Below are positions 25,201 through 37,200 of a stretch of 64,000 nucleotides of DNA, piece after piece; the stretch's first letter is position 1, and every line of letters begins with the position of its first letter. This DNA is from Plectrocnemia conspersa (lineage: Eukaryota > Arthropoda > Insecta > Trichoptera > Polycentropodidae), in NCBI GenBank assembly GCA_009617715.1, contig VTFK01000093.1, positions 1,178,001-1,242,000 of the forward strand, given 5' to 3'. The position numbers were made by a program, and so were the translations under genes. Below the pieces are notes generated by a model. It saw nothing but the letters and a program-made list of their open reading frames with translations, had not been told where the DNA came from and ran no database searches.

Positions 25201-28200
25201 GTTGTAAATCGTGCTTTCAGTGCGTTGTTTTGCAAACTTCGTTTAAATCTTTCCTGTAGTTTTGGCGTAATATTCTAAAATTTTTGACCTAAAGTATGTG
25301 TCACTTTTTAAACGAATTCAGCTTCGCTGATAATTCTCAAGTAGTTTATACATATTAGTAGAAGGCAATTTTACATATGTTAGTTATTATATAATAATAT
25401 GAGTTTCTGAAATATATAATTGGTATTATTGGAGTAGATTATTGTTACAAAGTTTACATATAGCTTACAATATATAGAGATCGGATTTGTGGAATTGATG
25501 GCGAAAGCCTATCTGGAATCTTCGACGAGTTTACAGTAGAGATAACATATCGCTAGAAAATTGACTGAATTTATGGATTGTCAATAAAAAAAGTCCATGC
25601 GGTAGAATACCATAAATATTTCGAAGCATGTCACAAAATTTCGAAATACTTATGGTATTATTATTTAAAGCAATGTTATTGATCGATAGTGTGTATGTAT
25701 TTAATTTTTCACGAATCTAAGCTATACTTTTGTGGAGGTTTCTCTAAGAACTATACCAAAATGAATCCAAAAGCATCAGCCGGCACTTAGGGATGCATGA
25801 TAAGGCTATCCTTAAGTGCCGGCTATTTTCAACTTTCAATTGCACTTTCTTCGATGAAAGCGTATTTCTTCTGATTTTTCTTTTATGAAAGTGCGTTTTT
25901 TATATGATTTGCAATTCTTCAATTCATATTCACTTACAAGCTGTTATAAATTAACTCATAGTTTTAAAATAATCTCGACGGTGGGTTAATATGGTAAAAC
26001 AAGATTATAAAACATTACGATGTGCATAGATATTTTCAAGAAAGTATTTTTCTTCTTAAATAGTTATCGCCCGCACATGGTTTGTTTGCTTTAATCAAGT
26101 CTCGAGTCAACTTCGACTTAATTTATTTTGTTCATAAATGAATGTAATGCTTTCAAAGCAAAGCATTTTCTACCAAATTCAATTGTGCAATATTTTTTTA
26201 ATCGACGTTATTCCTCATTGCGGAGGTTTGCCGCTTATTAAGGGTAAGCACCTTGATTGTAATCCTTATTTAGATACTAATTAAATGAGATGTGCTCGTT
26301 TCTTAATACTTAAAACTGTTGTTTTTTATTTGTCAGGCGAACCGTTAAGTTGTAGGTCAGTTCTCATACTCTGCGAGTTTGTCTACATTTCTATCTTGCA
26401 GCTAGCGTGACCAGGAATGCTTATGTCACTGGACCCTCTCGTCGGAGAGGTTAGGCCGACAAGACGTCACTGTCATAGTATGAATCATATGCGGCCTCCT
26501 TAATCGCTGTTTTAAATTGAGAACCACGTCCTATCAATTAAGTTTATATGCTTCACAAATAGTAACAAATACCATACTTGCTCTCAATCAGATGGATTGT
26601 TGTATTTTAAACGTATTTTAAATCAACCAAGCGTTTTTAGTGGGTCGAATAAAATGTTCAAGCATTAATATCAATTGTTTATTGTGCCGCAATCTCATTT
26701 TAAATTATAGTGTTTGAACAAACAATTAAATGAACATTAGGCGACTGCGGGCCTTAAAATATTGTACAATCATGTGGGTTCGTGAGACGGGAATATTTCG
26801 GCTGTTTTCTGTTTTCCTATAGCCGATCGTCTGCCGTCCGTCCCACTTTTCGAATTCGGCATACTCGATAAGATCGTTCGAATCCGCTGATCATGTAGGC
26901 TAGTGCCGCGTCTCTGCGTACCGTTACTCAGTAGTCGATGTTCATCTAAGTCCGGATTTCCCGGCGGGCAGATCTCGGTTTATGGACTTCTACTGGCCGG
27001 CCGGAAGTGGCGGCTATTTCGGGATTCGCGATGAATGCAGCGACGGTGCGCCGTCTGGGCATTCGCGAGATTTGTACCATTTTATTCGCGGTACTGTGAC
27101 TAAGGGGACTTAAACATGTCGTCCGAGAATTCGAAACGCGCGGTCGGGAATTTCGGGTCCGGGTTAACGATCGGCGCGAGCTGTCCTATGTCCATTCATA
27201 ACAAGATTGCGCTAATAGGATTATGTCTCAGCAAAGAAGATATAGTGTGAAGCATAAAAAACAAGTGAAATTCAGGCCATGTTGTTTAATTCGAATCAAA
27301 TTGCTGGTCGAGCACGACTTATTGCAAAATTTTCGGTTTTATTGCTCGAGTGCGAAATTAAATTACAAAGTGATTCGCCTATATATAATACAAGTATCGT
27401 CGGAGAGTCAGCCATTCTTATCAAGTTCCAGATTACCCCTTCCTTGCTTTCAGTCTACTTTAATTCATATTTATTCGCAAGAAGTGGAGATTCAAACGCT
27501 TAAGTTTACACGGGATTTTTAGTATTTATCTTCAGCGTCACTTTTCAAGCTAGCATATTTCGCGTATTCTAACCCTGAGGGGCGTGACTTCGCAGTAAGA
27601 CGCAGGTGGAAACTAGTGAGAATTTTATTAGATTGTATTACATATTGCGAGTTGCTATGATGGGCGAGTATCGTTTTCTCTGAGCAGTGGTGGAGAAGAT
27701 GGCGCAGGGATGATGTCCGTAGAATATCCGCAGGGGTTTAGTAGGTGGCAGTGACAGTGTCTCGTGTTCAGTTCCTCTTGCTGCAATGATCGTGTTCGGG
27801 AGTCTCAGGCCGTATCTTCGCGTCTGTCGGTAAGGGCGCGTCTGCCAGGCGTGCCGGTGTCTGCGCTCTCCTCATTGGAGACGAGCCTTAAATATTCAAC
27901 CGACAAATCACAATCTGGAGAGTGCCTATGTATTGAGTAAGATCTTTAAGAGTAACTACGCAAATTTTAATATTGGTAAACATGCGTATGATTGTATATA
28001 GAGTATGCATAGACATACGTTATTTTTTATATAGATGGATGAATTTTATTTTTAAATAAAATTTAAATAACATGCTATTTATTTTGCATGAATTATTTCA
28101 ATGTTATTTAAATCTACCTTGTATATGAGGTGTTTAAAAGAAAAGCGCATCTGTCTAATTTTTTATTATTAAGGCGTGGCTTGATGATTCATTTCTGTAA

Positions 28201-31200
28201 GTTATTACGTTGGGGTTATTTTATTTCAATTGAAAGTTTGCGAGGGTGAGCGACAATATGGAATTTATCTGTCAGTTTTTTCCTTTATCAATTTTTATGT
28301 AAAGCAATTCTGCTTCGGTATGATATGTTCGAAACCATATAATATACAATTTGTTCGGATCGCTCGTTGTGCGGATACTTTTGGAGTGGATTGTTAAACA
28401 TTGCGTATTAGGAGAGGACGGCATTTTTTACGCATACGGAGGCAGCACTTGCGAATTCCTTGAGTGCATGTTTTATTTCATTTTTTTCTCAATACACTCG
28501 GTGCCCGTATATGGAGCACGTCGCGTCGGTGTACGCAAACGGACACATCCTACACAGTCTCCACTCTGGTGACCCTTGATAAAGACCTTACGCTCGCAGA
28601 GAGGGACTCTCGATGTTTATTCAAATAACACGCGTACATAAACTACGCCTTGAATAATTGGTCATTCATAGTGTGTGGAATGTGCGCGTCGAAGGAGGTT
28701 ATTCAAATCGTTTTTGATAATATTATGATGGTGTACAAACAACGCACGACATTGTATGATAATAATGGATCATATGTGACGTCTAGTTTCAATATAACAC
28801 CTTTCAATTTTTATGGTTTCTTTACTAAATATACAGCAATAGTATTTTTTTAAAATCATCACTGGTTGTTTTATTTTAGTTTTATCAAACTAATACTAGC
28901 TTAGCAAATGCAGTGCCATTTTTTTTGCATATAAGTAATCGTGATATGTTTGATATCGATTCTAGGCGTCACATAAAGCAAATATGATATAGATTATTTA
29001 CATTATGCGTATTGTGACTCGCTCAAATCAAATTTGTTCTTAGAACGAACGAATTTTGTGAATTATTTTTTTTTAATACGAAAGTGTTATACTGTCTAGT
29101 TTAAAATGATTTGTCCGGTTTACAAATAGGTAAAATAATAAACCGTCATTAATGTCCCGTTTTTAATCGAGCAACTTTATTTACAGTCTGCAATTCACAT
29201 GACTTTTTACTATATTTTTAGTTATATGAATACGTATTAGTCATATACGTATTATTTAATAACAATTTTATCACGCTGCCTTTAAATCCGGGATTTTGTA
29301 TGTTTCTGAGTATGAAATAAATTTAGCTCACGTACTTTATTACCTCGCATAAACTTATTTTTACGTATAGTTCTCGGAACTCATACATTTGCAATCCAAA
29401 ATATTATAATTTATGGTTTTGTCGTTAAATGGTTTTTCGATGAGAATTTTCCTATGCGTGGTCTCGCGGTCTAGCCACCGCCAGTCACCGGGCGTGCCTT
29501 TTATTAATAGTCCGTTAACGCTGCAAAAGCGTTCAGTATTCATCGTTTATATTATATTTAAAACGATGATATGATACTCGTATCGACCTTGTGAATTAAA
29601 ATATTGGTGGTGCTCATCGTTAAACTAAATTTTCCACCTGTAATCGTCGAAGGGCGTAGCCGAAAGTAACGGCTCAACGGCTTTACGTTAAATTAATTGT
29701 TCGATGTGGTAGGATTTTGACCTTACATAGGTGTAGGCAGCCAAGCGCTCGTTCTTCTGGCGTAATATCAAAGTTTGAGTTCGCTCGATTGAACGAATGC
29801 ATCCGCTCGTACTGCTATAAAGAAGATAAAACGTCTTTTGATAAATCACGTATCTGAGAATTGACACGATAAGGCCGTGATCATTCAGCAGCTATTTTAA
29901 GATTTTCACTATCAAATTACCACATTGTTACAATGATATTTTAACGTAGCTGTCATCTCTTCTCTGATTAAACATGCTAGTTAAAGTAGTTTAAGTAGTT
30001 TAAGCGCGACGTTTATCTAATTCGTTGAAAACAGATGTTACTGTTACAAATTAGATACGTATATATGTAATTCATAAACGGACCATCAGAAGTGCTACTA
30101 GTACCAAAATATGTTCGTGATGCACGATGACAAAATATGACTTACCGGCCAATTAGAGAACGTGACCGATGCAATTTGCAACGAATGCCATCGCGATGAC
30201 GATAATAACGTCACTTGCTCGGCTCGTTGGTCTTTATGTATAAAGTTGCTTTAAAAATCTGGGATGCGAAGACTGCCTTTCATTTTTATGCCGTCGACTG
30301 TATTATATAGATGTATTTAGAAAATTCATACCAGTTGAAGACACTTTAATTGAATAATTGGTTTGTAATTCTACATAAGAGCGTTACATTAGCTATTATT
30401 TTTTCTGCAATCTTTTCGGCGATGTCCGCACGCGATCCGTATTGCTTTATCGCTAGTACATAATAGTCATTATGGTGCCGACGTCCGTCAGTACTTGCGC
30501 AGAGTCCTTGAACTCTCCGTAGAAAGAAGAAAAATCGAAAGTCGGATTTCGTAGGAGAACACGTCTCGCCCACATTATTTGTGCGGTGCATCTTCTCGTC
30601 CGACTCAATTTCTGGTGGACGCCGAGAGAAAAGTTCATCGCTCCGAGAAAACCCCCGCAGACGGTTCGATATCCACACGGTCACATTTTTACTGCACAAG
30701 TACAAATGCGACTTTTGTGTTTGCATTTTAGGAGCTGTAGTTAGTTGGTCGGTGGACGCACTCGGTGTTGTTAGCGCAGCGCCGCTAATCGCGGAGTTAA
30801 CCAGGAAATAAAGAGTCCATTGTCAATATTTTGAGTACGTGCGTAGGAGGAACTGTGTTTTCTTAATTTTACAAAATAGTGCTTTCTGTTTCTAATGAAG
30901 CAAGTCGATTTATTCCTAATCTATTTTTTTTTAATATTAATCGGCGATATCGCTTGATGTTTGGATTAATCTTCACTGAATAAATGGTTGTTATCGGGTT
31001 GCGACTTTCATCTAATGTTTCCAAGAATATATTGGGAATGACTGTTGTTTGGGTAAAATGTACTACAGTTGTTGTCGAGTTGCGAACCTTGTACATCGAC
31101 GTGGAGATATTTAATGTCAGTTCCTTCTTATTTGCGGACCCCACCCCATTTTACATTGTTCTTGAGAATTTCTGGCTCAAATATCTCACAGTAATTGATA

Positions 31201-34200
31201 AATATAAGTAAAAATGTATCGCTGGTTATTTAAATTAATATTCTTGCGCATTTATAGAAATGAAGATTTTTATTACCATATAGAATAAAAAACATAAAAT
31301 AGTTGTAGGGCTTTATTTGCGAGTACATGGCTATCAGATCTGAGAAGTAACTTTAAGGTTTAGTAACTAATAATTTATTATATTATATTGCGAGTTGCTA
31401 TGATGGGCGAGTATCGTTTTCTCCGAGCAGTGGTGGGGAAGTGATGCAGAGATCATCCAGCCAATTGTTGCACTCGCTTCTTAGAACATCAACATATGTA
31501 TACGTCTTTAGAAAGTGACATTTGCTTGCTGGACATCACCGAGGTCGAATTGTACAACGGGAATATTGCGACCTTACGGTGTTTTTGTCTTCCGGTGATA
31601 TATATTGTTTCCTGTGACCGTTTCGTAACACAAGAATATTCATTCAAAGCACCGGAGAATCCTTGCGTGTTATTTATGTGAAATCATTTTTTCTATTCGT
31701 AACGAGGGCCTTTGTGTGGTCCCATCATTTACACTATTGTCTAGTTTATCCTTATTGATGAATGATTATTTTTGGTCACAGTCATTAACGCTAGTTTCAA
31801 AAAATTATGAGTCAAGTTTTGTTGAATTGTAGTTTCAAAGATGTATCTCATGACAATTAAACGAGAATATCTTGTCTAAATACAAATAAATGTTTAGTAT
31901 TAGTAACTTCTACGTTCAATCGATCTCTAATCCAGTTGTTGCCAGAATCAGGACTGGAAAAATAATTCCTAAAGCTGATTTTTAGAACCATTAGATGTTT
32001 AACAAAAATCTGCAATGTTTCATTAGAGAGCTAGTAATTGAAAGTTTATATAAAATCGCTGAGTGCTAAAAATACGTTTGTTGACTTACTAACTAACTTT
32101 AAAAACTGAGGAATTAAGTGGACGAGCCTTAATAAAATTGCCAACTTCATCCAATGTTTTTTTTCCTAAACCTATTGACATATTGACTTGAGGTGCGATA
32201 CTCTTAATAAAAGCAATCAATCCATTTCATTTTCCTGGCATTGCATGAGTTCTGTCAGTGCAAATTTCAACACACTATACATTCGATTTCATTTTTGCTT
32301 ATAAAATGATACAAACTATTAAACATGGCTTCAGCTATAGTACGCGAAGGTAGTGAATCATAAAATAGCAAATCCTCTTCTATTTTATATTAGAATTAAT
32401 GTCTAATAAGTGTTATTAGAGACGTCGGTACTTTCATCCTTAATTTTTAAATTAAATCTTACCCTGCAGTTCACGAGTCTGTGGAGGCTACCGATTTTTT
32501 TGCGTAAGTTGGCCGTTTTACACGAAAATGCACGGCATCAATCCGCCCTTGTTCAATTTTACCTCAATTTTAGTCATACAACTTGATCTGCGTCGGATCT
32601 GAAATATGTATTTAAATATTTGTAGTAAACCATTGTTTTATAAAGAAAACCGGGTTACAATGAAATATTCGAAATTGTACGAATTGTTATGGATAATTGC
32701 AAAACTTAAATAGGAAAGTCTACACTTAACAGTAATTAAAGTAATAGGTAGTACATGTTTTGTAATTCCATTGTTTATCGCCGATACCTTTATCAGATGC
32801 GATATACCGTTCGAACGTGCTCGATATAGTATACATATATATAATATAATATATACGTGCATAATTATTTGTGTATATAAATACACATGCATGCACTTAC
32901 GAAACCATACGCTGATTTCGATTTTGTAGGATATCCTTTACTTGTTTAAGTTAGGAACATTCACTTTCGATATTTTACTTCTCCAGTAATTCATAGTCTT
33001 GACATATTATTTTAAATAGTGCATACATGGCTTATTGTTAAGTATGGTATAGTTTAAAACAAATAATATGTTTTTTTCGATATTTTAATTTAAAATTATG
33101 CTTTCTATCTTTTAACTAGATAAATAATGTTTTTTTTAATATTACTTATTTTTGCGGAGATAAATTATCGCGGCGATAAAATGCTGACGGTGAATATTGA
33201 TAGTAGATACATTCATCAAGCAGCGTTCGATTTCTAAAACAGAGATGTGATTATCTTCAAGTGTTTTATTGCGTTTGTCTCTGCGGTGAGAGAGAAAGTG
33301 TCTCCTTTGTTTTAGCGCCTGTTCTCACGCAATCACGAGTATTTTGCGTTTATTTTTGAAGACGAAATCAATCTACGAGTCTCGGGTATTGCAATCAATC
33401 TGCAATCGAAATCGATATATGCCACCTTGAATCTTACGCGCGTGATTTCTCACGTTATAACACCTTGATCTTAGTGACGCAGTTATTTTTTCCCTATCTT
33501 GACACTATCGCCGTTTAAGGCTTAGTATGAAAAAGTCGTCGGCTGTGTATAGCCCCGAGTCGAGAAAGTAGTTTGATCGATGAGCTCCTTGCTTCACTCG
33601 GGACTGTTCGGATCTTCGAAAGCAGTTTTAGATATTGAGTTGCTTTCGCCCCGGTGCGGTGCTGCTGCTGTTATACGTTCTATGATTATCTTTCTGGTTT
33701 TGTTACCACTGGACCATTCTCGAGATTCGCTCTGTTCATCGCGTGAGCGAACCTCGCGCTCGTGCTCGACCGCAATTACGGTTATCCAGCTCGATCTAGT
33801 GTTGCTTTTTTTTCGCTTGTCGGCAAAAAAAAAAAACAGGCTCGTTCATCTACGCGCGTTTGGCAGGCTGCCTACGAAGACAATATTGTAAATTGCGTCT
33901 AATTATGCCGCGGAGTAGACGGCATAACTCCAAAGTCACACGTGTGAGACTTAGGCGACTGTTTTTTCCTTCTGTTGACTAAATTCCTTTTTATTATCCA
34001 TTTATTCATTGAACCACCGAACGAAATTCGGAGTATTCGAGTGCACTTTTTATTAAACATTTGACCGCATTTTCCATATAAGCAGTGTATTGCTCAAGTT
34101 CTAATTTCTGCGCTTGTATATGGAAACTTGTCTAAAATCTGTTTGTTTGGATAGTTCGATGGGCGTATGTGGTGTTACACAACAGTAAATATTTTAACTG

Positions 34201-37200
34201 GCCATTGTTGCGTTATCTCAAACTATCCTTATCTCGGTTTCTAAATTGTTTTAGAAACATATGTGTGCTGTTGGTTACGCATCCGAGACCGTCTAAAAAA
34301 ACTCGCGACGCACAGAGCGGCTCAAAAACGAATCGAAAAACAAACTCTGGTGACAGATGTCCGAATGGAGAGTGTGGTGCATTACTCGAGTCTGGGAGGA
34401 GAATTCGTATAACATTGCTCCAGATCGTCAACATCTAATTGGTGTCACCATCCCACGCCGTGTCTTTTAATTATTATTTTTTAGCCTCCAATTGGACACA
34501 TTCAGTTCGCCGGGCTAATTGGATGAAGAGCTCTATAGATAGCGAAAACTACATTTTCTCGCTAAATGTCAATTTGTGTGTCACATCACTATACTTCGTT
34601 ATATGAGCTTCAACTATGCGCGATTACTCATACATCCGCTTACTTTGCGAGTATGATGATTATTATGTACGATGCGGCAGAAATTTCAATTGTTTTAATT
34701 TCTTACCATCGTTCTCTCCTCTCTAATCTCAATTGCCCATCTTATTTTTACTGTTTTTTCGCTCGCGGAGGTGTGAACTCTGTCGGAAAATTGCTCTAGA
34801 AGCGAATCAAGGTTAAATTTTATAAATTTGTTAGTTGAGATGGTTTGTTGTAGGAGCAAAGTCCTTAAATATATTTTTTGCAAAGTTTTTTTATGCATTT
34901 TCCTGTGGATGTAAGTATGTCACGATCATTCGCAGCCTGCAATATGGTTTGCGAGACCTTCGCAGACCAAATGCAGTGCAAATAAGTTAGACACTGTTTT
35001 AAAAACAGATGTTACACAAAGTTCAATCATGCAAAACATCCATTGTGTCTGTGATCACACCTGTTGTGATGCTGCTGTTAACAGCTAATATATCAAACAT
35101 GCTCTTTGTGCTATATACAGACAATAGCATACAGGAAGTCGCGATACCTGTCCAAAGCAATTTATTGGTCAACTATTTGCCTGCGTGTGTGCGTCAGTGC
35201 ATGACCGTTTAGCAAATCTTTATTATTGAATCAGGTCGTAAACAAGTGTCAATTATTGATACATTCGAACATTTACCATTCATTCATTGACACTGTAAGA
35301 TTAATTTGTATTTTATTTATATTTTCAGTATTCAAAGATCCAGCTGCATTTGACTTCCTCTTGAATTGTGGAAATTCAACGACAGGAGCAAATTCCGGTG
35401 TGCCAACGCGCGACTTTGGAAAAGAGAGCCTCTTTGTTAAATTTGATCCTTTGGTCAGCCGATTGCCTCAAGGCGTGAGGCCGGGAAGAGAAACGGATCT
35501 ACGGTCGAGGATAGAAGAATCGTCCATACGTAAAGTCAATGGTGAGTTTTTTTAGGCTTTGATATTATGCTGTATAAAATTTAGTAATAATAATTATGAC
35601 ACTCTTTTTCAGATGATGTGAGTTCATCAAGTGGTTTAGCCGAGAGTTGTAGTTCTGATTCCAGTATAACTCAAAGTGCCGAGCAAGGGAAAGCATCAGG
35701 GTAAATATAATTGTTTTAAATCTTAACCCTTTGAGTAGTGAGTTAATTTATTATACATATTTGTTAATTTGTTAGTATACACCTGGGAGTAAGTTAATTT
35801 GACGTATTTATCCATAGTTATTTCTGGTGTTATTTATTTATTGCATTTATAGTAAAAATAGTTGTTCTCAACGTTTTATTGCATTGATTTATTTCAATAC
35901 TTTTTTGAATTAGTGTGTTTTAATTATTTATTTTAATACTTTTGTTACTAAATTTCGTCAATTTATTTTTATATATTATTTGGCTTTTCAGGCATCTTTT
36001 ATTATATCAATTTAAAAGTTCACAATATTTTTTATAAAATTAATGTTCATTTATTTCGTACTTTTTAATTTATTTGTATTATTTTCTATATAAATCATTT
36101 TTATTAAATCAAATTAAAAAAATATTATTTCTTTAGTTATATGTCCACCATAATGGCTCAAAGGGTTAATGTAAAATCAAAGTATTATCTTATAATGTTA
36201 AAAGTGCAGTAGATAAATGCTCTTGTTCATAACTTCTAAGAGGTCCTTATTTTGATTACCGTCGATAGTAAAATCTAATAATTTGCACTATTAATTAAAA
36301 AGTCTGATTATCACTAAAGATACATACTTTAATTGCAACTATTAATTACTTTATGTACAATAATTATTTACCACCTAATTAAAAATATTATTAAAAGTTG
36401 CAATTGTGTACAAAATATGTCTAGTAAATGGTAACCGAAAAGCCACTTCATCTATCCCATTTTTTAAAAAAAAACTTGTATACTTCAGTGCTTAAATCGG
36501 CATTCTAAGTGATTATGATAAAATAATAGCGACATCTAGTGATGTTTCTATTAAAGTAAAACATAACTGTATTACAATTTTAGCTTTTATTTCACCACTA
36601 TAATAATTTGTTGCAATTACAGAACTATGTCATCCGTAGAGCAGAGTCTCGGTCTACTTTCATTACAAAGTCAGACTACGCAGCCTTTGATAGCGAGCGT
36701 TCCTGCTATACCGCAAAGCGTCACCAGCTTGCAAATGTCAGAGAAACCAACTCAGGTAATAAAATATTATTTTTATGAGTCTAATCGAAAGATTTTTGAT
36801 CCGGCGTGTTGTATTATTATGTAACGATAGCTGATGTTGTTATTATCTGATTCAAAAGGATTAATTTGGCGTTTTGCCATGAGTGTTTCAATGAAGAATC
36901 TTTTGTAAATAGATTTTTTAATAAAAGAGGCATCTGCATTGCAGTGTTTTTTACTCTTTATTGAACATAATTTATTACTTTTAGGTGGTTTCTCCAGCAA
37001 AAAATGCGAGGCAATATCAGCCCTGTACACCACCGCCACCATCAAAAGTCTCTATGGTGAGTTTTCATTATAATTATTCCTAACCTAATGTATTATATTG
37101 AAAATATCATTCTTAACTGCAATATATATTTTATTACATATGTATATCTATTCCTTCTTACATTATTAAGTGTCTCGTTATATGTCAAATTCGCCTAAAT

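Larger units (their letters stand above)
19128..35328 (+). other. 16.2-kb TACC intron
   Basis: It runs from donor GTGAGT to acceptor attttcag. It is mostly AT-rich with no confident gene. Inside lie GC-elevated blocks at about 22040-22560, 26800-27240, 27560-27880, 28340-28600, 30400-30830 and 33540-33900, plus a hAT remnant (31890-32500), a tRNA-like repeat (23025-23090), a duplicated 70-bp segment (27642, 31385) and a hairpin (25778-25824). The GC-elevated blocks resemble the sequence around the upstream first exons and could be internal promoters or enhancers. Confidence 0.75.

Noticed and set aside
30346..30726. Minus-strand 126-codon ORF and overlapping frames
   Set aside because: Several frames overlap in one GC-elevated block without any recognisable motif.
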